Positions 8,022-16,998 are shown, counted from the first letter of the stretch. The stretch: DNA of 64,000 nucleotides from Streptomyces marokkonensis (GCF_008312835.1 NZ_VSKS01000006.1:62001-126000); one strand, 5' to 3'. Notes: a model not told the origin generated them from the sequence alone. Made by a program: numbers and translations.

Positions 8022-10240
8022 CCACCGCCCAGGAGACCCGCGGCAGACGCCGGGCCGCCCCGCCCGGGCGCAAGGTGCCCGCGTCCCGGGCGAAGACCGT
8101 CCGTACGCCCACCGTGCTGCAGATGGAGGCCGTGGAGTGCGGCGCCGCCTCCCTCGCGATGGTGCTCGGCCACTACGGCCGCCACGTCCCGCTGGAGGAG
8201 CTGCGGATCGCCTGCGGTGTCTCGCGGGACGGCTCGCGCGCCAGCAACCTGCTGAAGGCCGCCCGCGGTTACGGGCTGACCGCCAAGGGCATGCAGATGG
8301 ACCTGGCCGCCCTCGCCGAGGTGACGGCGCCGGCCATCCTGTTCTGGGAGTTCAACCACTACGTCGTCTACGACGGCATGGGCCGCAGGTTCGGCCGCCG
8401 CGGCGTGTACGTCAACGACCCCGGCAAGGGCCGTCGGTTCGTCCCCCTGGAGGAGTTCGACGGCAGCTTCACCGGTGTCGTACTGGTGATGGAACCCGGT
8501 GACGACTTCAGCCGGGGCGGCCGCAAGCCGGGCGTGCTCGGGGCGATGCCGGCCCGGCTGCGCGGCACGGCGGGCACCATGCCCGCGGTGGTGCTGTCGA
8601 GTCTGCTGCTGGTGGCGGTGGGCGCGGCGGTGCCCGGACTCAGCCGTTCCTTCATCGACGAGTTCCTGATCGGCGGCCGGACCTCGACGCTGGACGTGCT
8701 GTTCACGTCGATGGGCGCGTGCGTGCTGCTCACGCTGGTGCTGACCTGGCTCCAGCAGGGAAACCTGCTGCGCGGCCGGCTCATCTCGTCGACGCTGTCC
8801 AGTGCCCGCTTCCTGCGCCATCTGCTGCGGCTGCCGGTGACGTTCTTCGCCCAGCGCAGCCCGGCCGACCTGGTGCAGCGGCTGCAGTCCAACGACGCGG
8901 TGGCCGAGACGCTGGCCCGCGATCTGTCGGCGGCGGGCGTGGACGCGGTGGTGGTCGTGCTGTACGCGGTGCTGCTGTACACCTACGACCCCCAGCTCAC
9001 CTTCGTGGGCATCGGGGTGGCGCTGCTGAACATCGTGGCGATGCGGGTCGTCATCCGGCTGCGCGCGACCCGTACGGCGAAGCTGCGGGCGGACACCGCG
9101 CGGCTCACGAACACGGCGTACACGGGTCTGCAGCTGATCGAGACGATGAAGGCGACCGGCGGGGAGGACGGCTACTTCCGCAAGTGGGCCGGGCAGCACG
9201 CCACCACCCTGGAGGAGCAGCAGCGCCTCGGGGTGCCGAGCGCCTGGCTCGGCATCGTCGCGCCGACGCTCGCCACGCTGAACAGCGCGCTGATCCTGTG
9301 GATCGGCGGCATGCGGGCGGTCGAGGGCCACATCTCGGTCGGTCTGCTGGTGGCCTTCCAGGCGCTGGTCACCCGGTTCACCGCTCCGCTGACCCGGCTC
9401 AACGGCGTCGCGGGACGGATCCAGGACTTCGCGGCGGACGTGGCCCGGCTGAAGGACGTGGAGAACTTCCGGGCGGACCCGCTGTACGGCCGTCCCGGAG
9501 CCGGCGAGTCGACCCGCCGCCTGCGCGGCCATGTCGAGCTGCAGAACCTCACGTTCGGCTACAACCCGCTGGACAAGCCACTGCTGACCGGGTTCGACCT
9601 GACCGTGGGCCCCGGACAGCAGGTGGCGCTGGTGGGCGGCTCCGGCAGCGGGAAGTCCACGGTGTCACGGCTGATCTCGGGCCTGTACGCGCCGTGGGAC
9701 GGCGTGATCCGGATCGACGGCCGGCGCATCGAGGACATCCCGCGCGGGGCGCTGGCCGCCTCCGTCTCCTTCGTCGACCAGGACGTGTTCCTGTTCGAGG
9801 GCACCGTCCGCGACAACGTGGCGCTGTGGGACCCGTCGATCCCGGACGAGGCCGTGGTGGAGGCGCTCAGGGACGCGGCGCTGTACGACGTGATCGTGCG
9901 CCGGCCGGGCGGCATCCACAGCCCGGTCGAGCAGGACGGCCGGAACTTCTCCGGCGGGCAGCGCCAGCGCCTGGAGATCGCGCGGGCGCTGGTGCGCAGG
10001 CCGAGCATCCTCGTGCTGGACGAGGTGACCAGCGCGCTGGACGCCGAGACCGAGCTGGTGGTGATGGACAACCTGCGCCGGCGCGGCTGCGCGTGCGTGG
10101 TGATCGCCCACCGGCTGAGCACGGTGCGCGACAGCGACGAGATCGTCGTCCTGGACCACGGCACCGTCGTGGAGCGCGGACGGCACGAGGAACTGGTGGC
10201 GCGCGGCGGCGCCTACGCGGCGCTGGTCAGGGAGCGATGA
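8018..10240 (+). CDS. C39 peptidase-containing ABC exporter (NHLM bacteriocin type)
   Basis: A 740-residue fusion of leader peptidase, membrane domain and ATPase. The N-terminal C39 cysteine peptidase has Cys41 (QMEAVECGAASLAMVLGHYG), His114 (FNHYVVYDG) and Asp134 (VNDPGKG), so the triad is intact. About six transmembrane helices follow (residues about 185-480), then the nucleotide-binding domain with Walker A GGSGSGKST, signature FSGGQRQRLEIARAL, Walker B SILVLDEVTSALD and the H-loop VIAHRLS. It would cut the precursor at the double glycine and export the core. The GTG at 8018 overlaps the stop of the secretion-protein gene. The next gene starts two bases after its stop, so the whole set looks like one operon. 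Confidence 0.93.
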   Translation: MTTAQETRGRRRAAPPGRKVPASRAKTVRTPTVLQMEAVECGAASLAMVLGHYGRHVPLEELRIACGVSRDGSRASNLLKAARGYGLTAKGMQMDLAALAEVTAPAILFWEFNHYVVYDGMGRRFGRRGVYVNDPGKGRRFVPLEEFDGSFTGVVLVMEPGDDFSRGGRKPGVLGAMPARLRGTAGTMPAVVLSSLLLVAVGAAVPGLSRSFIDEFLIGGRTSTLDVLFTSMGACVLLTLVLTWLQQGNLLRGRLISSTLSSARFLRHLLRLPVTFFAQRSPADLVQRLQSNDAVAETLARDLSAAGVDAVVVVLYAVLLYTYDPQLTFVGIGVALLNIVAMRVVIRLRATRTAKLRADTARLTNTAYTGLQLIETMKATGGEDGYFRKWAGQHATTLEEQQRLGVPSAWLGIVAPTLATLNSALILWIGGMRAVEGHISVGLLVAFQALVTRFTAPLTRLNGVAGRIQDFAADVARLKDVENFRADPLYGRPGAGESTRRLRGHVELQNLTFGYNPLDKPLLTGFDLTVGPGQQVALVGGSGSGKSTVSRLISGLYAPWDGVIRIDGRRIEDIPRGALAASVSFVDQDVFLFEGTVRDNVALWDPSIPDEAVVEALRDAALYDVIVRRPGGIHSPVEQDGRNFSGGQRQRLEIARALVRRPSILVLDEVTSALDAETELVVMDNLRRRGCACVVIAHRLSTVRDSDEIVVLDHGTVVERGRHEELVARGGAYAALVRER

Positions 10241-10241
10241 G

Positions 10242-13067
10242 ATGACGGCCGTGCACGAGGGGCGGGGCGGCGACCTCGTCCTGGGCGCGCTCGGGTCACT
10301 GGGCACACCGGTCGACTGCTCCGGGTTCGGCCGGCTGGACCTCGAGGGGCCGCAGGTGCTGTGGCTCATCGCGTCCGGTGCCGTGGACCTGTTCGCGGTG
10401 GACGCCGGGCAGCAGGGCCACTGGCACCACCTGGGCCGGCTGGAGGCGGGTTCGCTGGTGCTGGGCCCGGTGGCCGGTCCGGCGCACACGCTGGTGGCGC
10501 GACCGCTGCGGGACTGCGTGGTGCGCCGCATCGGGCTGCGCGAGCTGTACCAGCCGACGAGCACCCAGACCTGGTCGTACCACGAGTACGGCAACCCCCG
10601 GTACGTACCGCCGACGACGAGCCCGCTGGAGTACGCCCTCGCGCTCGGCGTGGGACGGAGCCTGGCCGTCCTGTTCCAGGCGCCGATGGCCGCGGAGGGG
10701 GCCGCGGCCCCCACGGACGACGACGTGTTCTGGATGCAGGTCCCACCGGGCAGCGTGCAGTACGGCTCGCTCCACGGAGCGGAGGCGGCGGCCGACCTGC
10801 TGGTGGATCCGGCGCTGTGGCAGAGCATGGTCGACCAGCAGTACCGGCTGATGACCACGCTGGACCGGTGGATCGAGCAACGGGAGCAGACCCACGAGAC
10901 GCGGACCGCCGAGGGCATCAGGGCCGGTGAGGCGGTCCGCGCCCAGGCCGACCTGACCCTGCTCGCCGCCCTCGGCAAGCGGTCGGGGCGGCGCACGACG
11001 GCGGCCGACGCGGACGCCACGTACGCGGCCTGCGAGCTGGTGGCGCGGGCGGCCGGGATCACGCTCGCCGCGCCCGCGCAGTCCGGTACCGGCGGGGACC
11101 GGCTCGATCCGGTCGAGCGGATCGCCCTGGCGTCCCGGGTGCGCACCCGTGTCGTACGGCTGGCCGGCCGCTGGTGGCGGGACGACGTCGGTCCGCTGGT
11201 GGGTCACCGGGCCCTGTCGGGTGCGCCCGTGGCGCTGCTGTGGCGGCGCGGCGGTTACGTGGCGGTGCATCCCGCGACCGGCAGGGAGACGCCGGTCGAG
11301 AAGGCGAACGCCGAGGAGTTCGAGCCCCGAGCGGTGATGTTCTACCGCCCCCTGCCCGAGCGGCGCCTGAGCCCGCTGCGGCTGATGCGGTTCTGCATGA
11401 CCGGGACGCGGGGTGATCTGACCGGTCTGCTGCTGAGCGGTCTGGTGACGGTGGCCATCGGCGCCCTGGTGCCCCTCGCGACCGGCAAGGTCCTGGGCGA
11501 GTTCGTGCCGAAGGCGCAGACCGGACTGATCGCGCAGGTGTGTCTCGCGGTGATCCTCGCCAGTGTGGTGGCGGCCGCCTTCATGCTGCTGCAGAACCTC
11601 ACCCTGCTGCGTCTCGAGGGCCGGGTGGAGGCCACGCTCCAGCCGGCCGTGTGGGACAGGCTGCTGCGGCTGCCGACCCGGTTCTTCACCGAGCGCTCCA
11701 CCGGTGAGCTGGCGAGCGCGGCCATGGGCATCAGCGCGATCCGCCGGCTGCTGGCCGGGGTGGGCCCCACGGTGGCCCAGTCGGTCACCGTGGGGGCGGT
11801 GAACCTGGGGCTGCTGCTGTGGTTCAGTGTGCCGATGGCGCTGGCCGCGATCGGGATGCTGGTCGTCGTCGCGGGCGTGTTCCTGGGGCTCGGGCTGTGG
11901 CAGGTGCGCTGGCAGCGGCGCCTGGTGGTGCTCACCAACAAGCTGAACAACCAGGCCTTCCAGACGTTGCGCGGGCTGCCGAAGCTGCGGGTGGCGGCGG
12001 CGGAGAACTACGCGTACGCCGCCTGGGCGTCGGAGTTCGCCCGCAGCCGTGAGCTCCAGCAGAAGGCCGGCCGGATCAAGAACCTGACGGCGGTCCTGGG
12101 CGCGGTCTATCTGCCGCTGTGCACGCTGGCGATGTTCATGCTGCTGGCGGGACCGGCGCGCGGCTCGATGACGGCGGCGGAGTTCCTCACCTTCAACACG
12201 TCGGTGACGATGGTGCTGACCTCGGTCACCCAGCTGACCGGCGCGTTCGTCTCGGCGGTGGCGGCGCTGCCGCTGTTCGAGCAGATCAGGCCGGTGCTGG
12301 ACGCCACCCCGGAGGTGCGCGCGGCGAGCACCCGGCCGGGCCCGCTGTCCGGGGCGATCGAGGCGCGGCGGCTGTCCTTCCGCTACTCCGACGACGGGCC
12401 GCTGGTCCTGGACGACGTGTCCTTCGAGGTGCGGCCGGGCGAGTTCGTGGCGGTGGTGGGCCCGAGCGGCTGCGGCAAGTCCACGCTGCTGCGGCTGCTG
12501 ATCGGCTTCGACCGGCCGGTGTCGGGCAGTGTGCTGTACGACGGCCAGGACCTGGCCGCGCTCGACCAGTCGGCGGTGCGCCGGCAGTGCGGTGTGGTGC
12601 TCCAGCACGCGCAGCCGTTCACCGGGTCCGTCCTGGACGTCATCAGCGGGACGGAGCCGTACACACCGGAGGAGGCGATGGCGGCGGCGGAGATGGCGGG
12701 GCTGGCCGAGGACATCCGGCGGATGCCGATGGGGCTGCACACCCTCGTGTCCGGCAGTGGTGCGGTCTCCGGCGGCCAGCGGCAGCGGCTGATGATCGCC
12801 CAGGCGCTGATCCGCCGGCCGCGGATCCTGTTCTTCGACGAGGCGACCAGCGCCCTGGACAACGAGACGCAGCGCACGGTGATCGAGAGCACCAAGGCGC
12901 TGGAGGCGACCCGCGTCGTCATCGCCCACCGGCTGTCGACGGTTCTGGACGCGGACCGGGTGGTCGTGATGCAGGGTGGCAAGGTGGTCCAGCAGGGCCC
13001 GCCCGCCCAGCTGCTCGCGGACACCGGGGGGCGGCTGCACGAGCTCGTGCGGCGGCAGCTCGCGTGA
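10242..13067 (+). CDS. NHLM-type ABC exporter ATP-binding/permease protein with N-terminal sensor-like domain
   Basis: A 941-residue ABC half-transporter, the usual partner of the C39 exporter in NHLM-type systems. The first 350 or so residues contain no peptidase. They begin with a fold resembling cyclic-nucleotide-binding or cupin proteins (VLWLIASGAVDLFAVDAG, GSLVLGPVAG) and continue into a helical region. Transmembrane helices lie at about 395-690. The C-terminal ATPase has Walker A GPSGCGKST, signature VSGGQRQRLMIAQAL, Walker B RILFFDEATSALD and VIAHRLS. It follows the upstream exporter by one base. It probably forms a heterodimer with that protein or acts in sequence with it. The role of the N-terminal domain is unknown. 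Confidence 0.9.
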   Translation: MTAVHEGRGGDLVLGALGSLGTPVDCSGFGRLDLEGPQVLWLIASGAVDLFAVDAGQQGHWHHLGRLEAGSLVLGPVAGPAHTLVARPLRDCVVRRIGLRELYQPTSTQTWSYHEYGNPRYVPPTTSPLEYALALGVGRSLAVLFQAPMAAEGAAAPTDDDVFWMQVPPGSVQYGSLHGAEAAADLLVDPALWQSMVDQQYRLMTTLDRWIEQREQTHETRTAEGIRAGEAVRAQADLTLLAALGKRSGRRTTAADADATYAACELVARAAGITLAAPAQSGTGGDRLDPVERIALASRVRTRVVRLAGRWWRDDVGPLVGHRALSGAPVALLWRRGGYVAVHPATGRETPVEKANAEEFEPRAVMFYRPLPERRLSPLRLMRFCMTGTRGDLTGLLLSGLVTVAIGALVPLATGKVLGEFVPKAQTGLIAQVCLAVILASVVAAAFMLLQNLTLLRLEGRVEATLQPAVWDRLLRLPTRFFTERSTGELASAAMGISAIRRLLAGVGPTVAQSVTVGAVNLGLLLWFSVPMALAAIGMLVVVAGVFLGLGLWQVRWQRRLVVLTNKLNNQAFQTLRGLPKLRVAAAENYAYAAWASEFARSRELQQKAGRIKNLTAVLGAVYLPLCTLAMFMLLAGPARGSMTAAEFLTFNTSVTMVLTSVTQLTGAFVSAVAALPLFEQIRPVLDATPEVRAASTRPGPLSGAIEARRLSFRYSDDGPLVLDDVSFEVRPGEFVAVVGPSGCGKSTLLRLLIGFDRPVSGSVLYDGQDLAALDQSAVRRQCGVVLQHAQPFTGSVLDVISGTEPYTPEEAMAAAEMAGLAEDIRRMPMGLHTLVSGSGAVSGGQRQRLMIAQALIRRPRILFFDEATSALDNETQRTVIESTKALEATRVVIAHRLSTVLDADRVVVMQGGKVVQQGPPAQLLADTGGRLHELVRRQLA

Positions 13068-13215
13068 GGTGTCGGGCGTCCGCGCCCGGGCACCCGCGTA
13101 CGGTCCCGCCGGCCACGCGCGGCACGCCCACCCGTCCGGCCGCGCCGGTGGCGCGTCTTCGCCGCCCGGGGCGGCCGGTCCGTTGGTCAGCGCGGTAATT
13201 GGGTACCCACGTTCC

Positions 13216-14226
13216 ATGCGGACCAGCGTGGTGGATGTCGGATCGAAGACCGTCAGACTCGTCGTGTCGGACACGGAGGGCGGTGCGCCGCTGCCGGTTC
13301 ACACCTCCAAGTGGCGGCTCAGGCTGTCCGAACAGGTCACGCCGGGCGGGCCGGTCCCGGAGCGGGCCGTGGAGGACCTGGTGGAGGCGGTGGCCGCGGC
13401 GGACAGGACCGCCACGCGCTGGGGCGCGTCGGGGCCGGTGGCCTTCGCGACGGCCGTGGTGCGCGGGGCCCCGAACCGGCAGGAGGTGCTGCGCACGGTC
13501 CGGGAGCGGACGGGCGTCGGCCTGTGCACCCTGCCGGGCGAGGTCGAGGCGGAGCTCACGTTCCTCGCGGCGCGCCGCTGGATGGGCTGGCGCTGCGGGC
13601 CGCTGGCGCTGCTGGACATCGGCGGGGGGTCGGTGGAAATCGCCTTCGGGCGCGGCAGGCTGCCCGACTTCGCGGCCTCGCTGCCGCTGGGCGCGGCCCG
13701 GCTGACGCACGAGTACTTCGAGGACGAGGACCCTCCGTCACCGGAGCGGGTGCGGGCGCTGCGCCGACGCGTGCGCCACCAGCTGCGGGACGCGGCGGCC
13801 CGGATCCGCTGGGAGGGACCGCGCACCGCGGTCGCCACCTCCCGCACCTTCCAGCAGCTGGGGCGGCTGTGCGGCGCGGCTCCCGGACGGCACGGACCGT
13901 TCGTGGAACGCGAGCTGTCCAGCGCCGACCTGCGCGTGGCGATCGACCGGCTGGCCGCCCTGCCCGCGTCCGAGCGCGCCCGGCTGCCCGGCATCTCCGC
14001 GCCGCGCTCGGTGCAGAGCCTGGCGGGCGCTGTCGTGGCCCACACGACGATGAAGCTGACCGGGCTGCGGACCGTGACGATCTGCCCGTGGGCACTGCGC
14101 GAGGGGGTGCTGTTGCGCCACATCGAGGAGGGCCCGTCCTGGTGGGCGGAGATCACCCGCCTCAATGAGAAGGAGACGGCCGCCACCGACCCCGTACCCC
14201 TGCGCGTCGCCGGCGCGCGCGGCTGA
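13216..14226 (+). CDS. Ppx/GppA-family exopolyphosphatase-like protein
   Basis: A 336-residue member of the ASKHA-fold Ppx/GppA family, which hydrolyses polyphosphate or pppGpp. The sequence shows the N-terminal phosphate loop (VVDVGSKTVRLVVSD), the conserved acidic segment (LPGEVEAELTF) and the second phosphate loop with LLDIGGGSVEIAFG. It is of the short actinobacterial type without the C-terminal HD domain. ATG 13216 is the first good start and has only a weak ribosome binding site. The gene sits 148 bases after the exporter cassette and is probably separate from it. Actinobacteria carry two paralogues of this size, and I cannot tell which this is. Confidence 0.9.
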   Translation: MRTSVVDVGSKTVRLVVSDTEGGAPLPVHTSKWRLRLSEQVTPGGPVPERAVEDLVEAVAAADRTATRWGASGPVAFATAVVRGAPNRQEVLRTVRERTGVGLCTLPGEVEAELTFLAARRWMGWRCGPLALLDIGGGSVEIAFGRGRLPDFAASLPLGAARLTHEYFEDEDPPSPERVRALRRRVRHQLRDAAARIRWEGPRTAVATSRTFQQLGRLCGAAPGRHGPFVERELSSADLRVAIDRLAALPASERARLPGISAPRSVQSLAGAVVAHTTMKLTGLRTVTICPWALREGVLLRHIEEGPSWWAEITRLNEKETAATDPVPLRVAGARG

Positions 14227-14418
14227 CCGGGAGCGCACGGCAGCAGGACCCCGTGTCCCGGCGGGACGACCGGAAGAAGCCCGGGACGGCCTTCGAGGAG
14301 GGCCGAGCGAGGCCGCACGCCGCCCACAGGACTCCCGCGAGCCGCCGGCGCCGCGGAGGGGGCGGTGGCACCGCACAGGCACAGGAGGAGTCCGAGGGCG
14401 GGACGTGAGCCCGGCCCC

Positions 14419-15027
14419 CTACGGGGGCGGCGGGCCGAGCGGCCTGGCCTCGAGGGCCCGGGCCACTCCCAGCAGGTTGGCGGCCATGGCACGGCCCGTC
14501 TTGCGGGACCAGTCGTGGCCGCTCCCGCCCTCGAGGAAGCTCGGTCCGGGGCCGGGCCCCTGGTTCCAGTAGGTCCACGCCTGGCCGGGGATGGTGTAGC
14601 CGATGTCCTGCAGGCCGCCGGTGATCTCGCTGATGACGTGGTGCGCGCCGTCCTCGTTGCCGGTGACGACCACGCCGGCGACCCGGTTGCAGGCGACCGG
14701 GCGGCCCTCGTCGTCCGTCTCGGACAGCATCGCGTCCATCCGCTCCAGGACCCGCTTGCTGACCGACGACGGCTGGCCGAGCCAGGTCGGCGTGGCGATG
14801 ACGAGGATCTCGCTCTCCAGGAGCCTCGCGTGCACGTCCGGCCAGTCGTCGCCCTCGTGCACGGCCTCGCTGACCACGCCCGGAGCGATGTCGAGGTCGA
14901 CCGCGCGGACGACCTCGACCTCCACGCCCTCCTTCTCCAGCTCCTCGGTGACGGTCCGGAACAGTGCCTCGGTGTTGGAGGGCTCGGGTGACTTCTTGAG
15001 GGTGCAGTTGATCACTAATGCCTTCAT
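14419..15027 (-). CDS. Flavodoxin-like NAD(P)H-dependent FMN reductase with a TTA codon
   Basis: A 202-residue flavodoxin-fold protein of the NADPH-dependent FMN reductase family. The FMN phosphate-binding region is at the N-terminus (VINCTLKKSPEPSNTEAL), the central loop is IATPTWLGQPSS, and VVVTGNEDGAHH follows. It is likely to reduce quinones or flavins with NAD(P)H. ATG 15027 begins the family-typical MKALVINCTL; no strong ribosome binding site is visible. The fourth codon is TTA (bases 15016-15018), the rare leucine codon read only by the bldA tRNA, so translation may be limited to late growth. The start lies 80 bases from the divergent heme-oxygenase-like gene. Confidence 0.9.
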   Translation of the reverse strand: MKALVINCTLKKSPEPSNTEALFRTVTEELEKEGVEVEVVRAVDLDIAPGVVSEAVHEGDDWPDVHARLLESEILVIATPTWLGQPSSVSKRVLERMDAMLSETDDEGRPVACNRVAGVVVTGNEDGAHHVISEITGGLQDIGYTIPGQAWTYWNQGPGPGPSFLEGGSGHDWSRKTGRAMAANLLGVARALEARPLGPPPP

Positions 15028-15106
15028 GGGGTCATGGAGTACCCCGCCGGCGGCCCGGTGCCACGCCATCGGGGGTGTCCGTGCGCCGTCCGGGTACCCG
15101 GGGCGC

Positions 15107-16120
15107 ATGGAGCACCCCCGATCGGAACCCCTGCTGCCCGAACCGCGCGGCCCCCTCAGCCTGGCCGTGGAGAACCATCTGCGGGGCGACGGCCCGCTGC
15201 CCGCCGCGCGGGACGTCGCGGCCGCCCCGGTGTACGGCGACGACCTCCAGCTCGCCCTGTACCTCTGCTACGAACTGCACTACCGCGGGTTCGCGGGCGT
15301 GTCCCCCGACCTCGAATGGGATCCCGGGCTGCTGGGCACCCGCGCCGCCCTGGAGGGGCGTTTCCTCACCGCGCTCCGCGCGGACGCCCGGCGCCACGAA
15401 AGCGTCGGGGACGCGCTCGCCGGGATCCTGGTGGAACCGGTGGACGGCACGGGTGTCAGTCACTTCCTCCGTGACAAGGGCGAGCTGTGGCAGCTGCGCG
15501 AGTACGCCGCCCTGCGGTCCCTCTACCACCTGAAGGAGGCCGACCCGCACGCCTGGGTGCTGCCGCGGCTGCGGGGACGGGCCAAGGCGGCGATGGCGGC
15601 GGTGGAGTTCGACGAGTACGGCGGCGGCCGGGCCGACCGGGTGCACGCCCACCTGTTCGCCGAACTGATGACCGACCTGGGCCTGGACACCACGTACGGC
15701 CGCTATCTCGACGCCGCCCGCGCCGAAGTCCTCGTCACCGTGAATCTCATGTCGCTCTTCGGTCTGCACCGCTCCCTCAGGGGAGCTCTGGTGGGCCACT
15801 TCGCGACGGTCGAGATCACCTCCTCGCCCGGTTCCCGGCGGCTCGCGGAGGCGATGCGCCGTACGGGCGCGGGGCCCGCGGCCGAGCACTTCTACGACGA
15901 GCACGTGGAGGCGGACGCGGTGCACGAGCAGGTGGTGCGCCACGACGTCATCGGCGGTCTGCTGGAGGACGAGCCGCACCTCGAGGGTGACATCGCCTTC
16001 GGCGTCGACGCCACGGTGTTCACCGAGGACCTGCTCGGCGACCGGCTGCTCGCCGACTGGCGGGCGGGCCGTTCGTGCCTGCGCGCTCCCCTGTCTCAAG
16101 AGTTCACCCATACCTCCTGA
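15107..16120 (+). CDS. Iron-containing redox enzyme family (heme-oxygenase-like fold) protein
   Basis: A 337-residue protein of the iron-containing redox enzyme family, with an all-helical heme-oxygenase-like diiron fold. Likely metal ligands lie in LCYELHYRGFAG, in VEFDEYGGGRADRVHAHLF and in FYDEHVEADAVHEQVV, which matches the spacing of Glu/His ligands in heme-oxygenase-like diiron oxidases. The substrate is unknown. ATG 15107 was chosen because conserved sequence follows at once. The gene is followed 22 bases later by a methyltransferase and then a CDGSH protein, which overlaps the methyltransferase gene. The three may be one operon with a shared redox or iron-sulfur theme. Confidence 0.88.
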   Translation: MEHPRSEPLLPEPRGPLSLAVENHLRGDGPLPAARDVAAAPVYGDDLQLALYLCYELHYRGFAGVSPDLEWDPGLLGTRAALEGRFLTALRADARRHESVGDALAGILVEPVDGTGVSHFLRDKGELWQLREYAALRSLYHLKEADPHAWVLPRLRGRAKAAMAAVEFDEYGGGRADRVHAHLFAELMTDLGLDTTYGRYLDAARAEVLVTVNLMSLFGLHRSLRGALVGHFATVEITSSPGSRRLAEAMRRTGAGPAAEHFYDEHVEADAVHEQVVRHDVIGGLLEDEPHLEGDIAFGVDATVFTEDLLGDRLLADWRAGRSCLRAPLSQEFTHTS

Positions 16121-16142
16121 GCACAGGGGTACTCGGCGGTCT

Positions 16143-16796
16143 GTGAAATCACTCGTACCGCCGGGCGTGTACGCGCCGCAAGAGGACACCGAACTGCTGG
16201 CCGGCGCCCTGTTCGAGGAGCCCGTCCCGCCGGGCGCCGACGTGCTCGACGTGGGAACCGGATCCGGCGCGCTGGCCGTGGCCGCCGCGCGGCGCGGCAG
16301 CCGCGTGACCGCGGTCGACGTGTCGTGGCGCGCGGTGTGCACGACACGGCTGAACGCGTTGCGGGCCGGCGTGCCCGTCCGGGTCCGGCAGGGAAACCTG
16401 TTCGCCCCGGTGCGGGGCCGGTCCTTCGACCTGATTCTCGCCAATCCCCCGTACGTCCCGGCCCCCGACCGGCGTGGTCAGCCGCGTGGCGCGGCCCGGG
16501 CCTGGGACGCGGGCGACGACGGGCGGCTCGTCCTGGACCGGATCTGCCGGGAGGCCCCGGCGCTGCTGCGGCCCGGCGGTGTGGTGCTGCTCGTGCAGTC
16601 CGCGCTCAGCGGTCCCGAGCAGACGCTCGGCGGGCTGCGGACGGCCGGGATGAAGGCCGCGGTGACCCGGCGCCGGCGCATCGCGTTCGGTCCGGTGCTG
16701 CGGGACCGGGAGGAGTGGCTGCGGGAGCGGGGGCTTCTGCCCGCGGCGGAGAACGAGGAAGAGCTGGTGGTGGTCCGTGCCGAACTCCCCGTCTGA
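16143..16796 (+). CDS. HemK/PrmC-type class I SAM-dependent methyltransferase
   Basis: A 217-residue Rossmann-fold methyltransferase. The SAM-binding glycine loop is DVLDVGTGSGALAVAAA, the acidic residue after strand 2 is VTAVDVS, and the catalytic NPPY motif (ILANPPYVPAP) indicates methylation of an amide or amino nitrogen, as in PrmC/HemK. It lacks the N-terminal domain of PrmC, so it is a HemK-like stand-alone enzyme with an unknown target. GTG 16143 gives the family-typical opening VYAPQEDTELL within a few residues. The gene overlaps the next (CDGSH) gene by 20 bases, so the two are probably translated together. Confidence 0.9.
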   Translation: MKSLVPPGVYAPQEDTELLAGALFEEPVPPGADVLDVGTGSGALAVAAARRGSRVTAVDVSWRAVCTTRLNALRAGVPVRVRQGNLFAPVRGRSFDLILANPPYVPAPDRRGQPRGAARAWDAGDDGRLVLDRICREAPALLRPGGVVLLVQSALSGPEQTLGGLRTAGMKAAVTRRRRIAFGPVLRDREEWLRERGLLPAAENEEELVVVRAELPV

Positions 16797-16974
16797 CGCC
16801 CCGCGACGCGTCACCGTGCGGCGCAAGGGGCCGCTGCTGCTGGAAGGGCCGGTGGAGGTGGAGCTGGAGGACGGCACGGTGGTGTCCTCCGACCGCTTCC
16901 GCGTGGCCCTGTGCACCTGTCGCCGCAGCCGGCGCTATCCGTGGTGCGACACCAGTCACCGGGGCCGGGCGTGA
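16777..16974 (+). CDS. Small CDGSH-type iron-sulfur protein
   Basis: A 65-residue protein of the CDGSH iron-sulfur (mitoNEET-like) family. The cluster motif reads CTCRRSRRYPWCDTSH, giving three Cys and one His in the family spacing C-x-C-x2-S-x3-P-x-C-D-x-S-H for a 2Fe-2S cluster. The usual Gly after Asp is Thr here. It starts at GTG 16777 inside the end of the methyltransferase gene. Such small proteins are single-electron or cluster-transfer proteins. The partner may be the heme-oxygenase-like enzyme upstream, but this is inference from position. Confidence 0.85.
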   Translation: MPNSPSDAPRRVTVRRKGPLLLEGPVEVELEDGTVVSSDRFRVALCTCRRSRRYPWCDTSHRGRA

Positions 16975-16998
16975 GGACGCCCGGCCCCTGAAAAGCCC

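Noticed and set aside
10296-13274. A 992-codon open frame on the minus strand
   Set aside because: Antisense to the intact ABC exporter with complete ATPase motifs; composition is shadow-like.
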